From positions 139,852,449 to 139,916,448 of the forward strand of contig QVOM02000034.1 of assembly GCA_003586115.2 (NCBI GenBank): a DNA stretch of 64,000 bases, written 5' to 3'. Each line of letters begins with the position of its first letter. Position 1 is the stretch's first letter. Source of the DNA: Salvator merianae (taxonomy: Eukaryota; Chordata; Lepidosauria; Squamata; Teiidae). Shown in pieces: positions 22,140 through 34,745 of this stretch. The notes beneath the pieces were generated by a model, which saw only the letters and a list, made by a program, of their open reading frames with translations, was not told where the DNA came from and searched no databases. The translations under genes were made by a program, and so were the position numbers.

Positions 22140-23839
22140 AAACTTATCTAGAGTAAGAATCTTGTGAATTTAGACAAACTCTGAGATAATCACACTGGAC
22201 AATAGGTTTATGGATGAGCTCTTTTCAGGAACATATGAAAACGATCCTTGATTTTTAATTTACATCTTTTCCAAAACCATCATATATTAATCAGATGTCC
22301 TTATCCATTTTAACTTCACTTTACCAAAAAAATACAGTAGCTGTGTCATTATCATCAAAAGGAAGCTTGTCTCAAAGACAAAAGAAAAATGATTGGGAAA
22401 GAAAGAAAACAAAGACTCTGTCTTCTCTGTACAGAGCATTAATTAACAGAAAAGGGACAAATGGCTCATGTGTATATTTCTGGGGATTTCCCCTTACAAT
22501 ATACAGCTCCCCAACCCAGGAAAGCCCCGTCTGGCAGCCCCAGAACGTTTCTCACTAGCCAATGCCATCCAATAAGGCAGTGCATCTGAATAGCCTAGTT
22601 GTAAATATTGTAAACTATGCATTTTCTCTCTTACACTTACAGTGTATATTTGTGTTAACAATTAGCAGCTGTATGTTTTGATTGTAGAGTGGATTTTGTA
22701 CTATTTTGTACTGTGTACATGCTTGATTCACGAGATGCTGTAGCTTGTTATTTGCACAGTTGTGTCAGATCAATTATAAACCACTCCCAGTTTAAATGGA
22801 AACATGGTACATAAGTGACAAGCGACATGATATATTCAGTCCTTCCAGAGGCCCTACAAGTACTTTTCAAAATCCAAAGTAGGGAAATCTGTTTTAGGAT
22901 CTAGGCAGCTAGGGCAGAATCTACACATGGATGCTATGGAGGCTGCTGTGCTGAATAGTGGCTAAATTTGCACCATTTCAGAGTGCCACATTCATTCCAG
23001 GAGTTGTGAGAGGTGTTCACAGTAGCAGAGCAGGGAAACAGGAAGAGAGTGAAGAGTTTCCACACACATCTGCACTAGCTGGAACCAACTCACTTGGCTC
23101 CCCATTTTGTGGAAATAAAAAGAAGGTGACATACCCTTACATTAAAAGTAATTTTCCTGGCCAAGCTCTGGAAGAATCTCCTTTTGTGCTAGGAAAGTAC
23201 ATAATTTAAATGGGGAGCACTTTCTTTGTTAATTTATGGTTAGCAATTTCTTATTTTCTGTCAAGAGGAATTCTTACTTAATAAATGCTGTTTGGAAACG
23301 TGTGTTTCTGCTGTTTGCAGAAACATGCATTGTGTTTCTGGGAGCCTGACAGAAGCTGGAAGGAACAAGGGCACCAATAAATACACTGGTGACTGTCATG
23401 CTAGGGCTTTTTCCTTCTGTTTATTTATTTTTAACAAACTTTTGGTTTTTTGCCTGGTTCTGCAGCAGCAGCAGCTAGCAGAGAAGCTTCCCTGCTGTGG
23501 GAAAAGCTTAACTGGAGGAAGAAGTGAATTTCACTGCTGTAACCACAGCCATGTCTTGGTTGGCACACCGTCCAGAGCAAGGACTCTCCACCCCTAGGGT
23601 GGCCTCAGTGCACACCTTTACTCCACAGGGTACTTTGAATCTCCTGCATTTACAAAAAGGAGCTTAAACTACTTTTACGGAGTTGTTGTTTGCAGCCTTT
23701 GGGACACTTTGACCCATTCCTAGTTTATGCATTGTGCATATGTCTTGAATTACAGAAGGAGACGAAACTCCTAATTTCTCCTGTATAGATGGGATATCCT
23801 AGAAATGAATAATTGCTTCTGCCTATTTGTGCCTTTCAG
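22140..23839. other. Intergenic or intronic sequence without recognisable genes
   Basis: Ordinary AT-rich DNA. The only structure I see is at 23,648-23,681, an uninterrupted copy of the sequence that flanks the L2 insertion at 13,857/21,867. No CM1-encoding exon, expected upstream of the PDE4DIP exon at 23,840, was found here. Confidence 0.4.
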
Positions 23840-23916
23840 AACATTGAATTGAAGGTAGAAGTGGAAAGCCTGAAGCAAGAGCTCCAGCAGAAGCAGAAAA
23901 GCGTGGACAAATCTTG
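23840..23916 (+). CDS. PDE4DIP: PDE4DIP (myomegalin) internal exon, end of the N-terminal centrosomin-like region
   Basis: Encodes NIELKVEVESLKQELQQKQK then SVDKS, with an acceptor TTTCAG before it and a donor GTAAGC after it. The NIELKVEVESLK stretch is the conserved end of the CM1/centrosomin N-terminal region shared by myomegalin and CDK5RAP2; the following residues fit myomegalin better, because the next exon continues W-A-x-x-E-N-L as in myomegalin. The exon is 77 nt, starts in phase 0 and ends two bases into a Trp codon completed by the next exon at 32,191. Myomegalin is a large coiled-coil scaffold of centrosome and Golgi that binds phosphodiesterase 4D and AKAP9. The upstream CM1 exons are not in the window or were not recognised. 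Confidence 0.88.
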
Positions 23917-25440
23917 GTAAGCAAGGATTAAGATAGGCCTGCAACTATTAGAAATCTGCGCTGTTCCCCCTCCCAGTAAACTGGGACTCATATACTCTGC
24001 TTGTTCTTTACTACTTATTATATCAGTCAAAGCAATTTCTGAATGGCTGACTTCTCTCCAGTACAATCTAGCACCCTATCTAGATGGCATATGATGCCCA
24101 CTATGTTTGCTCCGGGCAGTAAAGTCCCCACGTAGCAATTCTCTCCATTTCTAATGCCTGAATCACCAACCACCAGAAGCCCTGCTCCCCTGAGGAGAAT
24201 CTTTTGTGCAAGACTGGAGGGCCCCAAATGGCATTTCAGCTGCCCAATAGCATCTAGGAATCTGGTGCATACAAGTAGTTACTTCTCCTTCTCTCTCAGA
24301 AGCCCAGTAATGGTGGAGTAAGCTGCATGAGGAGCCAACTATCCAATAAAGGCAAGGGCTCTTTTTGCCAGTTTAGTGTGCCATTTTGCACACCTTTAGT
24401 CCCAGGCAGTGTCATCCTCAGAACTGATAGCATAGCCCTTTATTCCTTATAAGCTCTTATGAGACTGTCTCAAGTTGACATCCCTTCCCAGATGTGGGGC
24501 TACCATCCAGATCTTGGCTAATAGAATCTCTCGCAGTAGAGAGATTTTTGGGAGGGTGTCTTAAAGCTGTATGTTGAAATGAACCAGGAAGAAGAAACCA
24601 ACATGTTGCTAGCAGCAAAAATTGAGAAGTTGGTAATTTATAGTGTATGAAAACTGACACAATGCAACAGAAATGGAAAGTCAGCACATCAATTAAAATA
24701 ATATAGTAGCTGCTTCTAGGGAAAATAAGAAGCAAAAGCATCAGTCCTTGGAAAGATAATAGAGAGAAGAAGGCAACAAGATGGAAAACCGCAGATTCAA
24801 TGGTGCAGAACCTTAGCAATCTACAAGAAAGGAACTGACAGGAGGAAAAGAGAAGGAAAACGTTCTCTCCTGCTGTGATCAAGTCCTCAGTTTAGCTTGG
24901 TCTTTGGTCACTTTAGCTCAGGGGAATGGGGATAATCACGGGTACCACTGCCCCACACCTGAATCGATTAAGGGTGTCAAGGTGATCTGCATGCACAACA
25001 CTTGTACAGCAAAATCCATAGTAAGCTAAAGTGCATACAGGTCTGGTGGCCAATGCCACACAGAACACAGCAGAACTATTTGGGCTCTGGCCAGATTTTT
25101 TTCTGCAGTAGTCCTTCATCCATTTAGGTAAAAAGCTCCTCATGTCTAAATGTTCTTCATAAGGATTAGTAGTATCACAAGTCTTGGCCACCAGTTGCCT
25201 GAACTTAAGTAGTGAAACTTTACAGCCTTCCACCCTGGCTTATAAGAATTAGATAGTATCACAGTGACTGAAGTCTTAAGAACAAAAGCTACTGCCAGCA
25301 ATGAGTTTTTTTCATTCCCATTAACCACAAGATCCTCCAATGGAAGCAAAGAAACAAGCAGATGAGAATGACTGTGTGAGGATCAGTGGTGCTATGGGGC
25401 TTACCTCGTCAGGATAAGAACCAGGCTGAAGAACCATGAT
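23917..25440. other. Intron sequence, nothing recognised
   Basis: Minus-strand open stretches of up to 141 codons (24,882-24,457; 25,233-24,913) show no family motifs and no splice context. No repeat family could be named. Confidence 0.4.
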
Positions 25441-25461
25441 AAGAACCAGGGATCTCACAGG

Positions 25462-25961
25462 AAGGACGTTTTCGCACTTATGCAAGAAGAATGGAATAAT
25501 TAGCAGGCTTCAGGCCAGTGGGGATGGAGTATGGTGGGTGCCTTTCGCACTTGTCAGCAAAGGAAAAGACTACAAGCTGACTAGCAGGGGGAGCAGTGCG
25601 AATAGGGATGCACTAGGCAGGAAGCGATGTCAGTATTCATGGGCGCATGAATGTGAAGACAGGGCTACGAATTTGGACCATAGAGCTAGTAATTCGAAGA
25701 GAGAAGGCTGTTTTCGAAGCTGGCCCCTCCCTGCCGCCATTTCAAACCTGGAAGCAGTGCGGGCGGAGCTCACCCGATTTGCACCTGATCACGCAAGTTG
25801 GATTCAGGATTGCAAATTACTGCACCGGCCCTACTCAGCTTCAGGTGAGCATCGGGTGGGCTTTGGTGCAATTCAGGGCTGGTGATTCCATTTGGAAGTG
25901 CGAAACCACCTGACTAACAAGTGAACAAGAACGTTCCTCTTGCTTAAGTGCAAACAGGCCC
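25462..25961. mobile_element. Short non-autonomous element, GTTTTCGCACTT ends
   Basis: Begins with ACGTTTTCGCACTTATGC and ends GCTTAAGTGCAAACAGGCCC, imperfect inverted ends of the same kind as the element at 52,543-53,463. About 500 bp, more CpG-rich than its surroundings, no transposase frame. Confidence 0.55.
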
Positions 25962-28900
25962 AAAAGCTCACATCACTTGTACCTTAACAAGTCCAGAAAA
26001 ACTACGGAATGGCAAGATCATGTTGGACCAGCGGGAACTGAAGACGGCCTGTAAACTGATTGAATGCCGTGTCAAAACTTGCAAGTTTATCCATTCAAAT
26101 AATTCAAAACTGCATAATGGAAAGTTTCACGAAGTCCACCTCTTGGAGAGCACAGAATAGAAGCAAAAGACTGAAGCTGCCAATTTCTACAAATCATACA
26201 GATGCTAGGTCAGGCGAAATATGAACTCTGACTGCATTACACTGAAGGTCAGGTTTGCTCCAGATATATTTATAAACTTTAGTTTTAACATTAAAGCATT
26301 CAACGCGATTATAATGTCTCTTGAGTGTCCTGCTCTTAGATTGGTTGTGATGCCACTATATACTCTGACTGCATCTTCTAAATAAAATTCAAGCTCAGAA
26401 ATTGCATTAAAAAACCACTGTATAGGAAACTGAATCGGATGGTTACCTTCAGACTGTTCTTTCACCCCTTTCACATGTAGACATCTTGCAGGGTGATGCC
26501 CACAGGCTTGATATTGAGAATAATTGAAGAGCTGTGAGGCAAAGGACATATATTGGATACCTCATTTACAGATTCAGGTTAAGAGTCCTTGCCTTCAGTC
26601 TTTTTCTTAGGGAGAGATGGGTCTTCCAAATCAAAGGACTGCAAGCAGTTGGGAGACTGAGTTGTGTGAAGAGGAAGGATCTGCCAACAGTCCTTGAAAG
26701 TCATGTGAGCCTGAGGTTACTGAATTAGAATATTGTGGATTATCCTGGGGGATATAGACATAGCTTTGTCACCAGTCAGATCTTTGGACTTTGGAGAGCC
26801 TCTTCTAAGGGATGCCCTGGGTAGGAATGGAATCTGTGCCACATGCTCCTTGTATTGTGCCTTTTGTGGGGTGGTGGAAGGGGATAAGGAGAAGGAAGAT
26901 GAGGATGGTAACCTTTGGTGGTGTTTTTCTTCTTATAAAAGGATTTAAGGACATCCTTAACTTTCAGCTCCAACAATTTAAAGGAATTACTATCTCTCCG
27001 CTTCATCCAGTTGAAAAGGATCCTTCAGGATCTGCTTTTTCAGCATTTTATGCAGTGGCGGCTGGTGGCCTTCCAGGCTTCACAGGTGAGGGGGTGAAGG
27101 AGGTGGAGCCAAAGGAGATGAAGCCAGAGGAGGTCAAGGAGATGGAACCCTAGGAGGTCAAGGTGGCGGAGCTAGAAGGGTCAAGCAAGCAAAGCAGAAG
27201 TGTCAAGCAATTGCCATGAGAATCCATTAACCCAATTTTTAATTGAATAAAACATTCCCATGGGGCAAAGACATAGGTAATTCTAAACTGTGATTGGCTA
27301 GGTAGTCTGCAAACCAAAGAGAAGGAATTTTGCAGCACTGTAGCTGAATCACAGACAGCTCTACTGTTTAAACTGAGTTCTGATTGGTTGCAATTGGTAG
27401 CAATCTAAAGTCTGCCCTGTGTTTCATTAGATATGCATTCCTGGGGGGTGGAGGAAGCCTCTGAGTGTCCGCGGAGCTCCACGCACATACTAAGGCACTG
27501 CCCCTGATTTTATGACCTCTAAGTATAAAAATGTGTGGGATATTGGTACTCCCATCACAGTCTGTCATTTCAACCCACTTCAGTGGAACTGCCTGTGGAC
27601 AAGTGGAGTTCCAGTAAGTGGGCCTATTTGTGCTTGATGGTAGCAAGCATCTAGTATGCTTGCTATCCAAGTGCATCCCACAGCAAGACAACTGAAGCAA
27701 CTGGGAGCAACTAACCCCAACTACTCAGTGTAACTTCTGTTGTACTCAGTTATGCTTATTCCTTAGAAAGTGAGTCTTGGATTGCTGTTATAGGAAATTC
27801 CAGCCTAGTCCATGGGATTCCTGCCCATAGTGTAGTTCCCAGCTCTCACTTGGGAACACAGTTAGTTATCCTTTATTTACTTAAAGGTTTTAATGTCACA
27901 TTTAATTGTAAATTCTAGAGCAATAGCCAATAAAAGTCAGTAATCAATTCAGTAATCTCAAGATAGCAATAAAGAGTCAGCCAAATTTTCTTTACAATTA
28001 TTTTCTTTCCTGAATTATGAAAGGTGCCAAAAATTCAGCAAAGGGAAGAAAAAAGGTGGGCAATTGGAGAAAAGAGATTTTCTCTCTTTTAATATGTGTC
28101 ATTAGAACTCTGTACTATTATTGCTACTATGTTCCACTTAACTACATTCCATTCAATAACAATTAGTAGTTTCATTTTCTCATGAGTCTGGACTGGATTT
28201 TTACATTATAACCCTTTAAAAAAAAATGCTTGCAATTGTTTTTTTAATCCAACCTGCCCTCTAGTGTTGGTAATTAAAAATCATCATGGCAATACAGTTT
28301 TTTTTGCTCTTGACCATCTTATAGTCACAGTGCAATAACCATGAGCAACTCATACATACTTAGGCTGGAAAACATTAAGAACCTCTGTTGTCAGCAATAC
28401 ACTGGATTAATTGGGAGTGTGGAAGATACTGATGAATATAAAGTTCAAGTGCAAGTAATAAAGGCAGTGCTTGCACAGTGCTATTATGGTGTCATGACAG
28501 CCCTCAGAGGGTGTACGGAATGCACACCCCTAATCCCTCTTAAAGCAATTAGTGTGCACAATGAGCAAAGCATCCATATCACCCCAATCAACACTTGCAT
28601 GCCCCAACACCAGCACTCCATATAGTGTCTTAAAGGCAGAGTGGTAGGAATTGCTCTGACAGATCTTCCTGCTGCTCATAGTCATTGATATACTGCCACC
28701 ACTCACAAACACTTACCTAAAGTGCACCATCGGTAGGCCACTTTCTGTTTTCAAAGAAACATCGCTGGCTGGGAACATCACAGTTGGGGAATGAGAGTTT
28801 GCTGTCTGCAGTGCTCATGCAGCTGGAGCTGGCAACAGGTAAGCGAAGAGCATGCTGCCACTGCAGTGCTTACTTTGCTTCCTTCACTGCAGTAGACAGC

Positions 28901-29040
28901 TTCCACTCTTATGTGGATCCTCCGAAAACTGGGGCAACAGCTGCTACAATTGCAACTGGACATTCAAAAATTGTATTTTAAATTAAGAGACTTTCCAGAG
29001 GTTTATTCAAAGAGAAGCTTGTTGGAGGAGTAAATACCAG
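25962..29040. other. Intron sequence with a purine-rich minisatellite
   Basis: No genes seen. At about 27,085-27,175 a GAGG/GGAGAT-rich stretch (GAGGTGGAGCCAAAGGAGAT and variants) repeats imperfectly. At 27,054 the words CAGTGGCGGCTGGTGGCC resemble the ends of the micro-element at 34,211, but no matching right end was found. Confidence 0.4.
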
Positions 29041-30180
29041 GGAGGGTGTGCCAGGAAATAGAGAATGCTTCATTGAGAGAGGCAGTGGTGGCCCACTTCC
29101 TCAAGAGATCTTCCCTAGATCCAGAAGATTTAAATAACTATTGTTCAGTGGCTCACATACCCTTTTGGAGCAAGGTGTTAGAGAAGGCTGTGACTATACG
29201 CCTGCAAGCATGCTTGGAGGGAGATGATTATCTATCTAGATCCATTTTAGTCAGGCTGTAGGCCTGGTTATGGCATGGAACTGCCTCGATTGCTCTGGTT
29301 GATGGCCTTCTTGTAGCAATTAACTTGTGGGGTCAATTTTGGCTCCTATACTCTTTAATATCTGCATGAAGCTGCTGGGAGAGGTCATCAGAAGCTGTGC
29401 TGCGAGGTGCCATCAATACACAGATGACACCCAGCTCTGTCACTCCATGCCATTTGAATCAGATGAAACTGAAGTGCTTGACAGTTTGTTGGAGACAGTA
29501 ATGGGCTGGATGGAGTCCAATAAATGGAAGCTGAAACCAGACAAGACTGAGGTGCTGTGCATTATAGGGTCTTGAATTAATGAAGTAGGAAGGCATCCTG
29601 TTCTCAGTGGAGTTGGTTTGCCTTGGAAGAGATAGGTACTCTTGGACTCTGTACTCAGGTAGAAATGGTGGCCAGGAGTGCCTATTTGCAGCTATGACTA
29701 GTTCACCACCTACATCCTTTTCTGGACAGAGACCATTTGGCCACAGTAATCCTTGCTCTGGTAACTTACAGGTTGGGCTACTGTAATGCACTCTACATCA
29801 GGCTGCCCTTGAAGATGGTTCAGAAGCTGCAGCTGGTGCAGAATGCAGCAGCAAAATTGCTAACTGGTACTATTGGCCAAACGGACATCAGGCCGTTCCT
29901 AAAAGATCTGCACTGGCTATCTATTCACTGCTGAGCCCAATTCAATGTTTTAACATTAACTTATAAAGTCCTAAATGACTTGGGCCTCAAATATCTAAGT
30001 CACATCTCCTTCCCTATAGACCTGCCATGCCTTAAGATCTGCTGATGGGACCTTCTCGGTTGCACCTTCAGCAGTCAATGGAGTAGGCACACGCTGAGAG
30101 AAAGCTTTTCAGTTTTGTATTGTTTTTACTATAACCTGCCCTGAGGGTATAGGGCATGATAGAAATACAAACACATATAG
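29040..30180 (+). mobile_element. L2-clade LINE relic, plus strand
   Basis: Frames in order give AHFLKRSSLDPEDLNNYCSV, FNICMKLLGEVIRS, YTDDTQLCHSM (degraded YADDTQ), LKPDKTEVLCI, YRLGYCNALYIRLPLKMVQK and VQNAAAKLLTGTIG, all matching the L2 at 20,000-21,500. Internal deletions have removed the motif A region between about 29,261 and 29,327. Older than the L2 at 13,866. Confidence 0.8.
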
Positions 30181-30899
30181 TACATACAAACATACCATTT
30201 TTATACAGTTCCTGAAAGATTGGGTCATAATGACCCAGTGCCAAATGAACAAGTCTGTAGAATTATTTCAGCTGTAGTTTGCTCTAAATTTCTCCCAAAA
30301 GATATTCTTGTGAAATTGAGCTGCCTTTATTTTAAAGGAGCAATACTGGAAGCTTATCATAAGCTCCTTTAAAAATGGAAGATTCTAAAATTTAAATACT
30401 TTCAGATGTACATTCAGAAAACACCAGGTTTTAAATTTATAACAAGCTTTCTCCAGAAAGTGAAGTTTAGATACCAATGGTTGATACCCTATTGATTGGC
30501 CATGTTAACAGTTTTTGGAGCAAATTACAAGAAGTAACTTTGATTTTGGAGATGCAACTAAAATTCAGTTATGTCTTCTATATTTACATGAAGAAGAAAA
30601 TTAAAACATCAAAAATGAACATTTGCTAATTGCAGCAAAAATATCAGCAAGATACTGGAGGAACAAACAACTTACTCTGCTACACTGGTATAAAATGTTG
30701 TGGTCCATGGCAATAAATTATTTTGCCACATATCAGCTGGAAAGAATGAGTGGCAGCTCTAAAAATAACTTGTCCCCCCCCCCCAAAAAAAAGAACTTGT
30801 TCCAAGATATCTGGCAACCACTCATCATTTTGATACATCATTAAGCACCATTTTATATGGAATGAAATTTTTAATAAAATGTTTTTAAAAGAGTGAAAT

Positions 30900-31560
30900 G
30901 CCAGTTGCTAAACTGAATATGACTCAAGCTGAAATTTTGGATAAGCCTACTTTGGAGTAGGAAGTAAGAGAGGCAGTTAAGAAACTTAAACTTTTCTGAT
31001 TGAGCCTTTAACAAAAGTTATAATCAGATACAGAATTCTCAAGATTTCCCTCAAACCTGGCAAGAAGCATTCATATCAGTAATACATAAAGAAGTAACTA
31101 ACCCTACATGTCTAGAACCTTACAGACCTATTTTCTTACAAGATGTTGATTATAAACTTTTACGCCAATTCTGGCTGCTAGGTGTCAAAAGATGTTTTAG
31201 TTTTAATGAATGCCAACCAGTCAGGATTTGTTACTCATAAACTAATGAGATACAATTTGAACTATATCCTAAATACTATCGACAAAATTAATACTAATGA
31301 TATTCCTGCAGTTATGATATTTCTTGATGCTGAGAAAGCCTTTGATTATTTGGAATGGTCTTTTTGTTTCAGATATTGGGAAAAATTACTGCGATCAAAG
31401 ATTCATGAGCACAGTACTTTCTATTTGACTGTTCAGATCTGTGAGGATATACCAATTCAAGACCTTTGGGTCAGCAAAACCATAAAATCAAGATGTATAC
31501 TAATGATATTGTATTATCACTTTTGAAAAAAAAAAATAGACCGAATTTACCAGCATGGTA
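30900..31560 (+). mobile_element. L1-clade LINE RT relic, plus strand
   Basis: Contains FPQTWQEAFISVIHKE, an EPYRPIFLQDVDYKLL block, NQSGFVTHKLMRYNLNYILN and motif A as FLDAEKAFDYLEWSF. The EKAFD and EW.F forms suggest an L1 lineage different from the elements at 2,319 and 15,905. Frameshifts near 31,170 and an abrupt end near 31,560. Confidence 0.7.
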
Positions 31561-32190
31561 AACTTCAAGATTACAAAAACAGTGTACCGAAAACAAACAT
31601 GCATCTTTGAAGTTTAACTCCTGCTATTCATTGAACTAATTACTAGTTAACTGATAGATTTGGTGCCAAAGCGGAGAAGAACCTCTCCTTTGGACTTGCA
31701 TAAGGAAGCCTCAAACAGTGATGACAGGGGCTGAATAAATCTGGATCAGAGGAGGCATTATATGATGAATCACAAAAAAGATCGCATATCCTGATCTTCT
31801 AAACTGTTTCCATAACAGGCATACCTCACAGGTATGGTCCCAAGAACTACTGAGGCTAAGATGATCTGTCATTTTTTAGCTGCATGCTTCTCTCTATGAC
31901 CTCACAAAGTTAGGGAAGTGGATGGTATTGCCTTCTTCCTTGTGTTTCTGAGGCTTCTCTACCTACAAGTTTTGACTGCCCTCTCCATGAAGATAATAAA
32001 GATGAGTTGAGCCTGTGTCTATCCATATGCATTGCAAGGATTTTGATTTTACCATGCAGCATAATTATGACTTTCTTACTTTCATTATGTTTACCATGTA
32101 AAAACAAAAGTTGTAAATAAATATAAACTTGAAATATTTTGTGCTAAGCTTCAGAATTGTCTTTTGACTTATAAGTACTATGAATTTCAG
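31561..32190. other. Intron sequence, nothing recognised
   Basis: AT-rich, no repeat or exon features other than the polypyrimidine-poor acceptor TTTCAG at 32,185-32,190 for the following exon. Confidence 0.4.
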
Positions 32191-32296
32191 GGCAACATCA
32201 GAGAATCTGTGCAATCAGAATGATGAAGAGAACTGTCACGAACAGAAGGATGAGCACGCCTATGCCTTGCAGAAGAAAATCCAGCAGCTACAAAAG
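32191..32296 (+). CDS. PDE4DIP: PDE4DIP coiled-coil exon
   Basis: 106 nt between acceptor TTTCAG and donor GTAAGA. It completes the Trp codon begun by the exon at 23,840 and encodes ATSENLCNQNDEENCHEQKD then EHAYALQKKIQQLQK. The pattern W-A-x-x-E-N-L-x-x-Q-N followed by a Tyr-x-Leu heptad run parallels the myomegalin coiled coil. It ends in phase 0 and joins the exon at 33,070 without a shift. Confidence 0.88.
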
Positions 32297-33069
32297 GTAA
32301 GAAAACACATTACCAAAGAAGTAGGAACTGCTATGCTTTGCTCACCATTCTTGGTAGGTCTATTATGAGGATCTTGAGAAAAATTAAGCCAGTTCATTAA
32401 GTGTTCACTGTTTATTAAAGTCCAAGATAAGTAGCTCCTTTGAGCAAAAAAGGTGCAAGCAAGGAGAATTCAGTAGTAAACAAATGTCTGAGCAGCCAGC
32501 CACAGCAAAATCGGTCAGTATCCATTTTTACAGCAGAGGCTGCCATGCAGTGCCCTGCAAAAGCACTACTGGTGTAACACGCGTCTCTTCCTAAAACCAC
32601 AGCGGACTGCTTGCATGCTAACCTCTGTTGCGGCCATGCAAGCATCTCAACTGGGGAATTTCATTCTCCAGTTTCAGGTGCTTCTAGCCAGGGGTATTTT
32701 TCCAAATGCTGGAAATGGCCCTAGAGGTTGGCCATTTTCTGTGTTAAGAAAAACAGAGCTAGTATGTCTTCTCCAAAGAAGTAATAAAGAAGGTTATCTC
32801 GATTGACATGCGAGCCAGAATAACCCCTAAATTAAAACATTTTGGAGCAGAGTAATTTCAGAAATGCCATTACTGCTGACATCAGAATTGGCATTTCTAC
32901 CAGGTTGTGAGACAATTAGGAAAGATCTTCAATACATATTGCCTGCTGCTCAAATTAATTATGGCAAACAACATTATGGCAGCCTTAACATGACACTGCA
33001 ACATCCAGCTCCATATTGTCTGTAAAAGTGAGGCTTTGACATGATCTTATCCTTAATTCCCTGCTTTAG
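32297..33069. other. PDE4DIP intron, nothing recognised
   Basis: No repeat family named. The end carries a CTGCTTTAG acceptor. Confidence 0.4.
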
Positions 33070-33245
33070 GAGGCCCAGTCAGCAAAGATTAAAGCAAAGC
33101 AGATGACTGCTCTGGCTGAGGCTGAGAAGGATCGTTGCTCAAAACTCACCAAGGAACTGCTAGATTTTTCTAAGAAAGAAGAAGAAATCAGGAACAGACA
33201 GGATATTTTGGAATCATACGGTGTTGCTTTGGCAGAGAAAGATAA
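33070..33245 (+). CDS. PDE4DIP: PDE4DIP coiled-coil exon
   Basis: 176 nt between CTTTAG and GTAAGT. Encodes EAQSAKIKAKQMTALAEAEK, DRCSKLTKELLDFSKKEEEI and RNRQDILESYGVALAEKDK. The MTALAEAEKD stretch and the ending ALAEKDK match myomegalin (MAALVEAEK and ALAQRDK). Starts in phase 0 and ends two bases into a Lys codon that the exon at 34,746 completes. Confidence 0.9.
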
Positions 33246-33589
33246 GTAAGTATCCGCAGCCCTTAATGTAAACTTTTTTGGCAAAGGTCAGAGAAAAATA
33301 AGGTTTGCCCAAACTTTACGTCAGTCTTGTTAATATTCTTTTAATTTAGAGTGTGGTTGTTGATTTTAATGTTTTTATGCTAGTTTTATATATATTAGTC
33401 CATTTTAGGTCACAACGAGGACTCAGCCTGTAATTGACTTGATCAAACCCATCTAATATAGTGCTTACTCAGTCTTTCTTCGTCCACACTTTTCAGTCTC
33501 CCCTTCCTCAATCTGATGACAAAGTACCTTTTTTCTCTCCACCCCTCCCATCCTTCCCCTTCCTCCTCCTTTTGTGATTGGATGCACTT

Positions 33590-33780
33590 CTGTCAATCAC
33601 ATTTTGGCTTCTCAAGGGAGGGTACAGCCACCTCCCTCTGCCCCACTCTCCCCAACCCTTTTTTTGTTACAACCAAGATGTTCACTGGTGCCCACTTCTG
33701 CAGGTTCTTAGGTTGGAGGGGGGATATGCTGGCATGAATGCCATGGACAATATTAAAGTACATTTTATCCTGGAATGGGG
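33590..33780 (+). repeat. Inverted repeat arm (foldback) with 34,130-34,370
   Basis: Shares CACTTCTGCAGG..., GCTGGCATGAATGCCATGGA and AAGTACATTTTATC with the reverse complement of 34,130-34,370. The left end (TGATTGGATGCACTTCTGTC and CAATCACATTTTGGC) recurs at 37,130-37,180. Confidence 0.65.
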
Positions 33781-34129
33781 TGCACAGGTGATCAAGCCCA
33801 ATGCACACCCACCTCAATCCAGCACTACCCCTGACTCTGCCTCAGCTGACCTTCCCTCACCCAAGGCTTCTATCCTCTCATTTTTGGGCAGGTTTGGCCA
33901 CCTCTAGCCAATCTTGACTGGCCCCTCCTTGGACAGGACTATCATGTCATGGCTAGTTTTGCAGTGGTAGTGAGAAAACAGACTCCCATTCAGTTCAATG
34001 ACTCACACCCATTCCATGCACAGTGATCTGGAAGCAACAGCAACTCCCAAGTGACCTGCTTATGGTTCTGTTTACAGGGGAAGGGGTGCCAAGAGGATCG
34101 CGTACTGCATTTTGAACAGTGTGCCTCAT

Positions 34130-34370
34130 ATGTACATTGAGATAAAATGTGCTTTAACAGTGTCTATGGCATTCGTGCCAGCACATGTTCCCCTCCAGTC
34201 TAACAACTTGCAGTGGCGGCCCGTGCCTTTAAGGGCCACCGCTGACAACTTGTAGAAGTGTGTATTAGCAAACATCTCAGCTGGAACCAAAAAAAAAGAG
34301 AAAAAGAGGCAGGTGGTGATGTGGGGCAAGGACGCAGTGGAGGATGATGCCCCCCCTCTAGAATGCCCAC
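34130..34370 (-). repeat. Inverted repeat arm (foldback) with 33,590-33,780
   Basis: Reverse complement of 33,590-33,780 with moderate divergence; it carries an extra 34-bp insertion at 34,211-34,244. The part near 34,340-34,430 also resembles 40,560-40,630. Confidence 0.65.
34211..34244. mobile_element. 34-bp micro-element with 8-bp target duplication
   Basis: CAGTGGCGGCCC at one end and GGGCCACCGCTG at the other form a 12-bp inverted repeat with two mismatches. It is flanked by perfect 8-bp direct repeats ACAACTTG at 34,203-34,210 and 34,245-34,252. The partner arm of the foldback (33,590-33,780) has no insertion at the corresponding place. This fits an extreme internal deletion product of an hAT element. 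Confidence 0.75.
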
Positions 34371-34745
34371 ACCGTCAGACATTGGCTGGAGAGGGAAAGG
34401 GAAACTCGCCCTCTATCTGCCCAGGAAAGTTTGGATACTATCCTCAATAATCCTCTTGCATAATCACACCCTGAAAATATAACCAGGCTAAGAAACAGAA
34501 ATGGTCTCAGTGCTGGGATAATCCGAATGTCAGATCAGATTGAGGGAGGATTGCTTAGATAAAATTGGAAGGGATCCATGAACTGCCTTAGGTGAGACTG
34601 CAGCCTTAGTTTCTCTCATCATTGTATGAGCATCCGTACATGCAAAACAATCGTACTGAAGAGCCACTCCACAATATCTTCTGCATGGGAGACAATATTG
34701 TTTCCTTGCTTTGGCCTTTGTAACCAGTATATTTCCTCTTCATAG

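Noticed and set aside
24457..25349. Minus-strand frames of 67-141 codons
   Set aside because: No family blocks, frames shift among each other, and codon pattern is not protein-like; left as intron.
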